DNA from: Pseudarthrobacter oxydans
Lineage (GTDB): Bacteria > Actinomycetota > Actinomycetes > Actinomycetales > Micrococcaceae
Direction of reading: 5' to 3'
Assembly (NCBI RefSeq): GCF_034258515.1
Contig: NZ_CP139438.1
Location: 2,790,001 to 2,854,000, forward strand
DNA: 64,000 nucleotides
The notes beneath the pieces are model-generated. The model did no database searches. It was not told the DNA's origin and saw only the letters and a list, made by a program, of their open reading frames with translations. Shown one piece after another: positions 20,290-30,830 of this stretch. Made by a program: the position numbers and the translations under genes. The first letter of the stretch is position 1. Every line of letters starts with the position of its first letter.

Positions 20290-20296
20290 GACTCAG

Positions 20297-22462
<2,166 letters not shown>

Positions 22463-22758
22463 GAAGGATCCTTCCCCCTCGACGGCGTCCAGACGAGGAG
22501 CTGGACGCGATGATTTGATCTGGGCTGCAGTTCAGATCTGCAGCCGGATTGTTCGGCCTTGCCGGTTGGAGATCGGCCAGCAGGGCCGGATACTGATTCA
22601 CCTTCCACTCCGCCCGTGGCGGAGGGATGGGCTGACGCATCAGGGGCAGCTTTATAGCTACAGATTCCTGCGACAGACCAAGCAGGCGGCACCGGAATAG
22701 ATTGCGCAGTAGGAGATCAAATCGCAAATGAATGCTGGAGGAGATCAGATAGGCGGAA
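22463..22758 (-). other. Leader region of rho
   Basis: There are 296 bp between the thrB stop and the rho ATG, both on the minus strand. A 5-bp GGCGG/CCGCC hairpin overlaps the thrB end but has no U-run. No clear promoter or ORF is seen. The length suggests a long rho leader, which in many bacteria takes part in autoregulation; that is inference only. Confidence 0.4.
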
Positions 22759-23745
22759 TTACCGCCGGTGCATCTCCACCTTAGCACCTTCAACGTCCAC
22801 TGCCAGCTTCAGCACCCGCCATGCCATATCCGGCGTGTTGGCTGCGATGAAGTCCTCGATGAAAGCCACAACGGCGGCAGCCTCAGCCTCGCCGTCAGCC
22901 AGGACCAGCACGGTGGGCCCGGCGCCCGAAACGACGGCGGCATATCCTGCCGTGCGCAGCGCCCCGATCAGCGCTGCGGACGGGCGCATGGCCTCCGCCC
23001 GGTAGCTCTGGTGCAGGTAGTCCTCGGTGCCGGCCAGCAGGAATTCTGGTTTGGCCGTCAGTGCGTGGATCAGCAGCGCGGCGCGGCCGGCGTTCATTGC
23101 GGCCGCGTGGTGGCCCACCGAGGCCGGCAAGAGGGCCCGCGCCGCCTCCGTGGAAAGTTCGAAGTCAGGCACCGCCACAACGGGGATGACCGATTCCGAC
23201 ACCGTTGCCCGCGTGCTGCTGTACTGGTCATTGTTCTGCCAGGACAATGCCAGTCCGCCGAAAATGGCGGGTGCGACGTTGTCCGGGTGGCCCTCCATCT
23301 CGGACGTGAGCTGGAGGATCCAGTCCTTCCCGCGGCGGGCAGCCTCAGGAACCAGGGCATTGGCTGCGGTCACGGCAGCTACCACTGCCGACGCCGAGGA
23401 CCCGAGCCCCCGCCCGTGCGGGTTGACGTTGTCCGCCGTGATCCGAAGCCCCTCGTGCCGGAAGCCCAGGCGGTGCAGGGCCTCCGTGAGGGCCCTGACC
23501 ACCAGGTGGCTGGCATCGCGGGGAAGTGTTTCAGCCCCCTCGCCGCTGAGGTCGAAGTGCAGCTCGCCACTGCCCAGGGTTTCCACCGTCAGGGTGTCGT
23601 GCAGCGACAGGGCGAGCCCCAGGCTGTCGTACCCGGGGCCCAGGTTCGCGCTGGTGGCGGGCACGCGAACGGTCACCAGCTGGCCGGCCGGGACTGCCGG
23701 CGCAGCTGCTGCGGACTCGGCAGGCACAGTGAGGGTGGTTTCCAC
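22759..23745 (-). CDS. thrB: Homoserine kinase
   Basis: The 328-residue GHMP-family kinase phosphorylates homoserine for threonine synthesis. The N-terminal substrate motif VRVPATSANLGPGYDSLGLAL and the ATP-binding loop GRGLGSSASAVVAAVTAAN are intact. I chose the GTG at 23745, 2 bp after the thrC stop. The longer open frame runs back over thrC and is not credible. It is the last gene of the argS-lysA-hom-thrC-thrB cluster. Confidence 0.95.
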   Translation of the reverse strand: METTLTVPAESAAAAPAVPAGQLVTVRVPATSANLGPGYDSLGLALSLHDTLTVETLGSGELHFDLSGEGAETLPRDASHLVVRALTEALHRLGFRHEGLRITADNVNPHGRGLGSSASAVVAAVTAANALVPEAARRGKDWILQLTSEMEGHPDNVAPAIFGGLALSWQNNDQYSSTRATVSESVIPVVAVPDFELSTEAARALLPASVGHHAAAMNAGRAALLIHALTAKPEFLLAGTEDYLHQSYRAEAMRPSAALIGALRTAGYAAVVSGAGPTVLVLADGEAEAAAVVAFIEDFIAANTPDMAWRVLKLAVDVEGAKVEMHRR

Positions 23746-23747
23746 GG

Positions 23748-24854
23748 TTATTTGTCTTCCAGTCCCAGTTCGGCTGCAACCGTGACGACGTCGTTGGGTA
23801 CCTTGACCGGCTGCACATCGCTCCCGTCCTCGGTGCGCAGGGCCCACTGGGGGTCCTTGAGGCCGTGGCCCGTAACGGTGATGACGATCGTCTTGCCCGA
23901 CGGGACTTCACCGGCGGCGTGCTTTTTCAGCAGCCCGGCCACGCCTGCGGCGGATCCGGGCTCCACGAAAACGCCCTCGCGTGCGGACAGCCAGCGGTGC
24001 GCATTCAGGATTTCCTCATCCGTGACTGCGTCAATCAGTCCGCCGGACTCGTCACGGGCGCCAATGGCGCCGTCCCAGGAGGCGGGGTTGCCGATCCGGA
24101 TGGCCGTGGCAATGGTGTCCGGTTCGGTGATGGGGTGGCCGGCGACGAAGGGGGCCGCGCCAGCCGCCTGGAAACCCCACATGGCCGGGGTCTTGGTGGA
24201 GACGGCGGGAAGGGTGCCGGCCGTTTCGGACTCGAAGGGAGCGGAGTACTCCTTGTAGCCCTTCCAGTAAGCGGTGATGTTTCCGGCGTTGCCGACCGGC
24301 AGGACGTGGATGTCCGGAGCGTCGCCCAGCGCGTCGACGATTTCGAAGGCACCGGTCTTTTGGCCCTGGATGCGGGCCGGGTTGACTGAGTTCACCAGGA
24401 ACACAGGGTAGGACTCCCCCAGCTTCCGGGCGATGTCCAGGCAGTTGTCGAAGTTGCCGTCCACCTGTAGCAGCGTGGCGCCGTGGGCGATGGCCTGGCT
24501 GAGCTTGCCCATGGAAATCTTGCCTTCCGGCACCAGGACAGCGCACTTCAGGCCGGCAGCGGTGGCGTAGGCGGCAGCAGAGGCGGAGGTGTTACCGGTG
24601 GAGGCGCAGACTACAGCCTTTGCCCCGGAGGCGACGGCGGCGGTCATGGCCATGGTCATGCCGCGGTCCTTGAAGGAACCCGTGGGGTTCATGCCCTCAA
24701 CCTTCAGGTACACCTCGGAACCGGTGAGCTCGGAAAGCTTCTGCGCGCGCACCAGCGGTGTGCCGCCTTCGCCAAGGGTGATGACCCTGGTGGATTCCGT
24801 CACGGGCAGACGGTCAGCGTATTCGCGGATGACGCCGCGCCATTGGTGAGCCAC
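23748..24854 (-). CDS. thrC: Threonine synthase
   Basis: The 368-residue PLP enzyme converts O-phosphohomoserine to threonine. The PLP lysine is Lys62 in [10 protein letters not shown], and the phosphate-binding loop is [10 protein letters not shown]. It is the short actinobacterial class. The start is a GTG directly abutting the hom stop (TAA then GTG), so the two are translated together. Confidence 0.95.
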   Translation of the reverse strand: MAHQWRGVIREYADRLPVTESTRVITLGEGGTPLVRAQKLSELTGSEVYLKVEGMNPTGSFKDRGMTMAMTAAVASGAKAVVCASTGNTSASAAAYATAAGLKCAVLVPEGKISMGKLSQAIAHGATLLQVDGNFDNCLDIARKLGESYPVFLVNSVNPARIQGQKTGAFEIVDALGDAPDIHVLPVGNAGNITAYWKGYKEYSAPFESETAGTLPAVSTKTPAMWGFQAAGAAPFVAGHPITEPDTIATAIRIGNPASWDGAIGARDESGGLIDAVTDEEILNAHRWLSAREGVFVEPGSAAGVAGLLKKHAAGEVPSGKTIVITVTGHGLKDPQWALRTEDGSDVQPVKVPNDVVTVAAELGLEDK

Positions 24855-26183
24855 TTAGACTCCTTCTACCCGCAGAACGGATGTAACTGAATTGATGACG
24901 TCCAGGCCTTTCACGGCCTCGACGGTGGCCGCTAGGGCAGCCTCTGACGCGCGGTGGGTGACGATCCGCAGCTCGGCGGATTCCACGTTGGACTCCGCGT
25001 CACGGTGGATGGTCTGCCGCATGATCTCGATGGATACGCCGTGCTCGGCGAAGAGCTGGGCAATCCTGGCCAGCACGCCCGGCTGGTCGGCTACGTCGAG
25101 CCCGATGTAGTAGCTGGTAACGGCCGCGTCGATCGGCAGCGCCGAAACCTGGCCGGTGGTGGTTTCCGTCCGGCCGGGTCCGCCGAGGACCAGGCTGCGC
25201 GCGGCCGAGACCAGGTCGCCAAGGACAGCGGACGCAGTGGGGGTACCGCCGGCTCCCTGTCCGTAGAACATCAGTTCGCCGGCATTCTCGGCTTCGATGA
25301 ACACCGCGTTGAAGGCGCCGCGGACGGCGGCCAGCGGGTGCTCCCGGGGAAGCAGCGTGGGGTGCACGCGCACGGAGACGCCCTCGCCGCCGTCGGCATC
25401 CGTGCCTGCTGCGGGAAGCTTCTCCGCAATCGCCAGCAGCTTGATGACAAAGCCGGCGTCCTTGGCCGCGGCGATATCCGCCGCAGTGACCGAGGTGATC
25501 CCTTCGCAGTGGACGTTTTCCAGGGCAAACCGGGTGTGGAAGGAGAGCGAGGCAAGGATGGCGGCCTTGGCGGCGGCATCGTGGCCTTCGACATCGGCAG
25601 TGGGGTCCGCCTCGGCGTAGCCAAGGCGCTGCGCTTCGGCGAGGGCATCGGCGAACTGGGCTCCGGTGCTGTCCATCTGGTCAAGGATGAAATTGGTGGT
25701 TCCGTTGACGATGCCCAGGACGCGCGTGATCCGGTCGCCGGCGAGACTGTCGCGGATGGGACGCAGGATGGGGATGGCACCGGCGACGGCGGCCTCATAG
25801 GAGAGCTGGACGCCCGCCTTGTCAGCCTCCTCGTGCAGGGTGGGGCCGTCCTGCGCCACGAGCGCCTTGTTGCCCGTGACAACGCAGGCACCGTTGCGAA
25901 GGGCAGAAAGGATCAGCGTGCGGGCCGGCTCTATGCCGCCCATCAGCTCGATCACCAGGTCCGCGTCCTTGACCAGCGTCTCGGCGTCGGTGGTGAAGAG
26001 CTCCTGCGGCAGGTCCACGTCGCGGGGGGCATTGACGTTGCGCACGGCGATGCCGCTCAACTGCAGCTTCGCGCCCGTGCGGGCGGCAAGGGTGTCGGCG
26101 TCCTCAATGAGGATCCGCGCAACCTGGGCCCCAACGTTGCCGCAGCCCAGCAGGGCTACTTTCAGGGTTCGCAATTCCGTCAT
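24855..26183 (-). CDS. hom: Homoserine dehydrogenase
   Basis: The 442-residue enzyme reduces aspartate semialdehyde to homoserine. It has an N-terminal Rossmann domain (ALLGCGNVGAQVARIL), the catalytic domain with the conserved Lys in ALAEAQRLGYAEADPTADVEGHDAAAKAAILASL, and a C-terminal ACT domain (from about 355, YYIGLDVADQPGVLARIAQLFAEHGVSIE). The ACT domain is consistent with feedback control by threonine. The ATG abuts the lysA stop (TGAATG). Confidence 0.96.
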   Translation of the reverse strand: MTELRTLKVALLGCGNVGAQVARILIEDADTLAARTGAKLQLSGIAVRNVNAPRDVDLPQELFTTDAETLVKDADLVIELMGGIEPARTLILSALRNGACVVTGNKALVAQDGPTLHEEADKAGVQLSYEAAVAGAIPILRPIRDSLAGDRITRVLGIVNGTTNFILDQMDSTGAQFADALAEAQRLGYAEADPTADVEGHDAAAKAAILASLSFHTRFALENVHCEGITSVTAADIAAAKDAGFVIKLLAIAEKLPAAGTDADGGEGVSVRVHPTLLPREHPLAAVRGAFNAVFIEAENAGELMFYGQGAGGTPTASAVLGDLVSAARSLVLGGPGRTETTTGQVSALPIDAAVTSYYIGLDVADQPGVLARIAQLFAEHGVSIEIMRQTIHRDAESNVESAELRIVTHRASEAALAATVEAVKGLDVINSVTSVLRVEGV

Positions 26184-27659
26184 TCAGGCTCCCATGTCGC
26201 GGTTCAGCAGATCTTCTTCGGTTTCCCCGCGGACAATCAGCCGGGCAGATCCGTCGCGCACCGCGACAACGCCCGGCCGGGCCAGATAGTTGTAGTTGCT
26301 TGACAGGGCCCAGCAGTAGGCGCCGGTCCCCGGTACAGCAAGCAGATCACCGGCTGCCACGTCCTCGGGCAGATATACATCTCTAACAACTATGTCGCCG
26401 CTCTCGCAATGTTTGCCCACCACGCGGGACAGCTGCGGAGCCGCCGCGGACGCGCGGGAGGCCAGAATTGCGGAGTAATCGGCGTCGTAGAGCACGGGCC
26501 GGGCGTTGTCGCTCATGCCGCCGTCCACCGAAACATACCGGCGCGGATACGTAACGTTGTTGCCTCCGTCACTGGCTCCGGAGGGGGCCGGCGCGTCCAC
26601 GCGCACGGTTTTGATCGTCCCCGCTTCGTAAAGGGTGAAGGTGGTGCTGCCCACGATGGCGCGTCCGGGTTCGATGGAGATGCGGGGCGAGTCAATGCCC
26701 AGTGCTGCGCAGGTGGAACGGACGACGGCGGCCATCGCCTCCGCGATCTCGGCTGCGGGGCGGGGGGTGTCCACCGGGGTATAGGCGATGCCGTAGCCGC
26801 CGCCGAGGTCCAGCTCCGGAAGGACAATGGAGTACTTTTCCTGCATGGCGGCGAGGAAGCGAAGGAGCTTCTCGGCAGCCATCGCGAAGCCGTCCGGCTC
26901 GAAGATCTGGGATCCGATGTGGCAGTGCAGTCCCAGCAGTTCAATGCCCGGGTGCGCGGCAGCGGCTGCCACTGCTTCTTCGGCAGCGGACAGCCCGGCC
27001 TGTTCGGTGGTGTCCGCCGCCATGGAGAGGCCGAACTTCTGGTCCTCGTGGGCCGTGGCAATGAATTCGTGGGTATGCGCGTGGACCCCGGGCGTGAGCC
27101 GGAGCATGACCTTGGCTTTTTCCCCGCGCAGTTCAGCGATGGCGCCCACCCGGACCAGTTCGCTGAGGCTGTCCACCACAATCCGGCCCAGCTTCATGTC
27201 CAGCGCACGGTGGATCTCGCCGTCGGACTTGTTGTTGCCGTGCAGGGCCACGTCGGCGCCGGGAATCCCGGCCTTTGCCGCGACGGCCAGCTCGCCGCCG
27301 GACGCAGTGTCCAGCCGCAGCCCCTCCTCCTCGACCCACCGCACCACGGCGGTGCACAGGAATGATTTGCCGGCGTAGTAGACGTCCACTCCCCCGCAGA
27401 TATCGGCGAACGCATTGTTGAAGGCGTCGCTGAAGGCGCGTGCCCTGGCACGGAAGTCGGTCTCGCTCATGACGAAGAGCGGGGTCCCATATTGCCGCTG
27501 GAGCTCGCTGACCGGAATGCCGTCGATGGTGAGTTCACCGGACTCGTTCCTGGCTGCATCCTGTGCCCACATCTTTGGCTCGAGGGCATTCAGGTCCGCA
27601 GGGACAGACAGCCAGGCCGGGGCTAGCGGAGAACCGGCAATGGGGTCCTGTGCAGTCAT
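26184..27659 (-). CDS. lysA: Diaminopimelate decarboxylase
   Basis: The 491-residue PLP enzyme decarboxylates meso-diaminopimelate to lysine. PLP binds Lys98 in DVYYAGKSFLC. The C-terminal barrel has the conserved GxYCWALSSNYN near residue 456, and the glycine-rich GGGYG phosphate loop is present. I chose the ATG giving MTAQDPIAGS at 27659, 4 bp after the argS stop. The frame is open further upstream inside argS. It follows argS, as in other actinobacteria. Confidence 0.94.
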   Translation of the reverse strand: MTAQDPIAGSPLAPAWLSVPADLNALEPKMWAQDAARNESGELTIDGIPVSELQRQYGTPLFVMSETDFRARARAFSDAFNNAFADICGGVDVYYAGKSFLCTAVVRWVEEEGLRLDTASGGELAVAAKAGIPGADVALHGNNKSDGEIHRALDMKLGRIVVDSLSELVRVGAIAELRGEKAKVMLRLTPGVHAHTHEFIATAHEDQKFGLSMAADTTEQAGLSAAEEAVAAAAAHPGIELLGLHCHIGSQIFEPDGFAMAAEKLLRFLAAMQEKYSIVLPELDLGGGYGIAYTPVDTPRPAAEIAEAMAAVVRSTCAALGIDSPRISIEPGRAIVGSTTFTLYEAGTIKTVRVDAPAPSGASDGGNNVTYPRRYVSVDGGMSDNARPVLYDADYSAILASRASAAAPQLSRVVGKHCESGDIVVRDVYLPEDVAAGDLLAVPGTGAYCWALSSNYNYLARPGVVAVRDGSARLIVRGETEEDLLNRDMGA

Positions 27660-27663
27660 TGGA

Positions 27664-29328
27664 TCACATCCGTTCCGGCGCGGAAACGCCAAGCAGGTCA
27701 AGGCCGTTGGCCAGCACCTGGCTCGTGGCGTCGTTGAGCCACAGCCGGGTGCGGTTGACATCCGTCACCGCTTCGTCGCCCATGGGCGCAATGCGGCAGG
27801 CGTCATACCAGCGGTGGTAGGCGCCGGCGATGACCTCGAGGTGGCGGGCCACACGGTGCGGCTCGCGCAGTTCGGCGGCCTTGGCCACGATCGAGGGGTA
27901 ACTGCCCAGGTAGGAAAGCAGCTCGTTCTCGGTGGCGTGGTCCAGCAGCGAGGCGTCGAAGCTGTCTTTGCCGTCCACCTGGCGCTCCACTCCGGCCGCC
28001 ACGGCGTTCCGGGCAGCACCGCGGGAGCGGGCGTGGGCGTACTGGACGTAGAACACCGGGTTTTCGTTGCTGTGCTTCTTCAGCAGGTCCGGGTCCAGGG
28101 TCAGGGGCGAATCTGCGGGGAAGCGTGCCAACGAGTAGCGGACGGCGTCCTTCCCAAGCCAGTCGATCAGGTCCTTGAGCTCAATGATGTTTCCGGCGCG
28201 CTTGGACAGCTTCGCTCCGTTAACGGACACCAGCTGCCCGATCAGCACCTCGATGTGGACCTCGGGGTCGTCGCCGGCGCACGCGGCAATCGCCTTGAGC
28301 CGGTTGATGTAGCCGTGGTGGTCCGCGCCGAGGAGGTAGATCTTCTCGGTATAGCCGCGGTCCTTCTTGGACAGGTAGTAGGCGGCGTCGGCTGCGAAGT
28401 ACGTCGGCTCGCCGTTGGCCCGGATCATCACCCGGTCCTTGTCGTCGCCAAAGTCCGTGGTCCGCAGCCAGACCGCGCCGCCGTCGTCGAACACGTGGCC
28501 CTGCTCGCGCAGGCGCGCCACTGCACTCTCGATCGCGCCGGCGTCGTGCAGCTCCTGCTCGGAGAAGAACACGTCGAACTCCACGCCGAAGTCCGCAAGG
28601 GTGGCCTTGATGTCCTTCATCTGCGCCTCGTAGGCAGCGGCGCGGATCACCGGAAGGGCCGCAACTTCAGTCAGTTCGCGGATGTCCGGGTGCTCCGTCA
28701 GCACCTCATGCCCAAGGTCCGCAATGTACTGTCCGGGGTAGCCGCCGTCGGGCACGGGGAGGCCGTGCAGCCGGTTGTAGACGGAGTGTGCGAAGACGTT
28801 CATCTGCGTGCCGGCGTCATTGATGTAGTACTCAGCGGTCACATCCGCCCCGGACGCACGCAGCACGCGCGCGATCGAATCCCCCAACGCCGCCCAACGG
28901 GTGTGCCCGATATGCAGCGGACCGGTGGGATTGGCCGAGACAAACTCCATGTTCACCGTGTGGCCGGCGAGCGCGGAGTTGGTGCCGTACTGCTTTCCGG
29001 CTTCGACAATCACCTTGGCCAGGGCGCCGGCGGCAGCCGCATCCACGGTAATGTTCAGGAACCCCGGCCCCGCGATGTCCACGGCGGCAACGCCGTCGAT
29101 GGACTTCAGCCGGGCACTGAGGATGGTGGCGAATTCACGCGGGCTGGTGCCGGCCTGCTTGGCAAGCTGCAGGGCAATGTTGGTAGCCCAGTCGCCGTGG
29201 TCCCGGTTCTTGGGTCGCTCCACGCGCACCTCATCAGGGACAGCTGATGCTGCAAGGGCGATGTCACCGGCGGCGACAGCATCCTTCAGGCAGGCGGATA
29301 TGGCGAGGGAGAGTTCTTCGGGAGTCAC
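27664..29328 (-). CDS. argS: Arginyl-tRNA synthetase
   Basis: The 554-residue class I synthetase. The HIGH signature is at 139-142 (GPLHIGHTRWAAL), and the KMSKS-like loop is GAKLSKRAG. The N-terminal Add-1 domain and the C-terminal DALR anticodon domain (ending ANGLDLLGVSAPERM) are present. The start is the GTG at 29328. It heads the lysA-hom-thrC-thrB cluster; argS-lysA is a common pairing in actinobacteria. Confidence 0.96.
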   Translation of the reverse strand: MTPEELSLAISACLKDAVAAGDIALAASAVPDEVRVERPKNRDHGDWATNIALQLAKQAGTSPREFATILSARLKSIDGVAAVDIAGPGFLNITVDAAAAGALAKVIVEAGKQYGTNSALAGHTVNMEFVSANPTGPLHIGHTRWAALGDSIARVLRASGADVTAEYYINDAGTQMNVFAHSVYNRLHGLPVPDGGYPGQYIADLGHEVLTEHPDIRELTEVAALPVIRAAAYEAQMKDIKATLADFGVEFDVFFSEQELHDAGAIESAVARLREQGHVFDDGGAVWLRTTDFGDDKDRVMIRANGEPTYFAADAAYYLSKKDRGYTEKIYLLGADHHGYINRLKAIAACAGDDPEVHIEVLIGQLVSVNGAKLSKRAGNIIELKDLIDWLGKDAVRYSLARFPADSPLTLDPDLLKKHSNENPVFYVQYAHARSRGAARNAVAAGVERQVDGKDSFDASLLDHATENELLSYLGSYPSIVAKAAELREPHRVARHLEVIAGAYHRWYDACRIAPMGDEAVTDVNRTRLWLNDATSQVLANGLDLLGVSAPERM

Positions 29329-29510
29329 CCTTCTAGACTACCGGGGGCCGGTCACAGCAAAGGAATCCAGGGCGCTTCCTGCACCCTGTCGATCCACAGG
29401 AAACCGGAAATCTTCGCACGGGTTGAACCAATACGCTGGCTTTTGCGTTGACAACACAGTAAGCACTGAGCAGATCCCTTCCTGCGTCCCCTGATGAAAC
29501 GAGAACCCTG

Positions 29511-29954
29511 ATGAGACCCTCAGTCCGTAAAAGTGTTTACGCCGGAGTCGCCGGCCTGTCCCTGGCGGGAGCGGTGGCAGGCTGCGCGCCGTCAGCCGGG
29601 AGCAGCACCGCGGCAACCACCCCCTCCACCGGAGCGTCGACAACGGCGGCCGGCGGGGCGGAATACAAGGACGGCACGTACAGCGCCGACGGCACCTATG
29701 TGTCGCCCAACGGTACGGAGACAGTGGGCGTCCAGCTCACGCTCGCCGCCGGGACCGTCACGGACGTGCAGATCACCCAGCATCCGTCCAACCCGAATAC
29801 CCGCAAGTTCCAGGGCGAGTTTGCCGGCGGCATCGCGGCCCAGGTGGTTGGCAGGAACATCGACGAGCTCAATGTGTCCAAGGTTGCGGGCTCTTCCCTC
29901 ACCAGCGGCGGTTTCAACAAGGCCCTGGAGCAGATCAAGTCGGAGGCCCGGTAG
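29511..29954 (+). CDS. FMN-binding lipoprotein
   Basis: The 147-residue protein has a lipoprotein signal (Arg/Lys-rich start, hydrophobic h-region and a V-A-G-C lipobox with Cys25). A Ser/Thr/Ala-rich linker follows, then an FMN-bind domain (about 48-145) of the RnfG/NqrC type. The site where ApbE normally attaches FMN, usually SGAT before TS, reads AGSS-L-TS at 126-132, so Ser129 would be the acceptor. It is anchored outside the membrane and likely carries electrons. The apbE gene follows 3 bp later, then a membrane flavin-reductase gene, so the three form one operon. Confidence 0.88.
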   Translation: MRPSVRKSVYAGVAGLSLAGAVAGCAPSAGSSTAATTPSTGASTTAAGGAEYKDGTYSADGTYVSPNGTETVGVQLTLAAGTVTDVQITQHPSNPNTRKFQGEFAGGIAAQVVGRNIDELNVSKVAGSSLTSGGFNKALEQIKSEAR

Positions 29955-29957
29955 GCC

Positions 29958-30830
29958 GTGCCGGACGGGGACCGGGAGGACTTTGCGTTTGAGGGGATCG
30001 GGACGCGCTGGCAGGTCTCTGCGCCCGGGCTGCTCGGTCCGGCCCTGCGGACCCGCCTCCTGGACGTGGTGGAACGGTTCGACGCCGACTGGTCCCGCTT
30101 CCGGGACGATTCCCGCGTCACCGCGATGGCCAGGGAACCCGGCCGGTACGAGTTTCCCGCCGAGGCCGGACCGCTCGGGCTGGTCTACCGCACCCTCTAC
30201 CAGCTCACCGGCGGGGCCATGACCCCGCTCATCGGCACCAGCCTGGAGCGCCTGGGCTACGACGCCGGCTACTCGCTTCGGCCGTCCGGCTCCCCGCTGC
30301 CTGCTCCGGCCTGGGACGACGTACTGGACTGGGCCGGCACCACCCTCACCACGAAGGCTCCTGCCGTCCTGGACATCGGGGCCGCCGGCAAGGGCCTGCT
30401 CGTGGATCTGATGGCGGCGGAGCTTGAGGCGGGAGGCGTGGAGGCCTTCATCATCGATGCCGGCGGGGACCTCCTGGCGCGTGGCCCGGATCCCGTTCCG
30501 GTGGCATTGGAACACCCCTACAACGAAGCCCAGGCCATCGGGGTGGTGCAGCTGGCCGGCCGGGCACTCTGTGCATCTGCCGCAAACCGGCGCGCCTGGG
30601 GCGACGGCCTGCACCACGTCCTGGATGGCAGGACCGGTCGCCCTGTCAGGACCGCCGTGGCCACGTGGACACTGGCGGAAACCACCATGCTGGCCGATGC
30701 CCTGGCAACCGCGCTCTTTTTCCTCCCTGGTGGCGAACTCCAGCGGTCTTTCGATTTTTCCTGGTTGACGGTCTTCTCGGACGGAAGCGCCACCCATTCC
30801 GCAGGATTTGAAGGGACACTGTTTTCATGA
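29958..30830 (+). CDS. apbE: FAD:protein FMN transferase (ApbE)
   Basis: The 290-residue enzyme transfers FMN from FAD onto a Ser or Thr of a target protein. The Mg/FAD-binding segments DIGAAGKGLLVDLMAAEL (near 136) and IIDAGGDLLARG (near 160) are clear, and an ATxAETTMLADALATALF-type end is present. No signal peptide is evident, so it may act in the cytosol or be exported by another route. The start is a GTG 3 bp after the lipoprotein stop. It overlaps the next gene by ATGA. The likely substrate is the adjacent FMN-binding lipoprotein. Confidence 0.92.
   Translation: MPDGDREDFAFEGIGTRWQVSAPGLLGPALRTRLLDVVERFDADWSRFRDDSRVTAMAREPGRYEFPAEAGPLGLVYRTLYQLTGGAMTPLIGTSLERLGYDAGYSLRPSGSPLPAPAWDDVLDWAGTTLTTKAPAVLDIGAAGKGLLVDLMAAELEAGGVEAFIIDAGGDLLARGPDPVPVALEHPYNEAQAIGVVQLAGRALCASAANRRAWGDGLHHVLDGRTGRPVRTAVATWTLAETTMLADALATALFFLPGGELQRSFDFSWLTVFSDGSATHSAGFEGTLFS

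Larger units (their letters stand above)
19993..20296 (-). other. rho-prfA intergenic region
   Basis: The 304 bp between the rho stop and the prfA start contain no gene. From the prfA side they hold a 14-bp palindrome, a 59-bp inverted-repeat element and a 167-bp element bounded by 21-bp inverted repeats, each listed separately. Such crowding of repeats is unusual for this otherwise compact window. Confidence 0.8.

Noticed and set aside
22759..23847. Longer thrB with 34 extra residues
   Set aside because: The extension lies within thrC in another frame and lacks family similarity; the GTG at 23745 fits the operon spacing.
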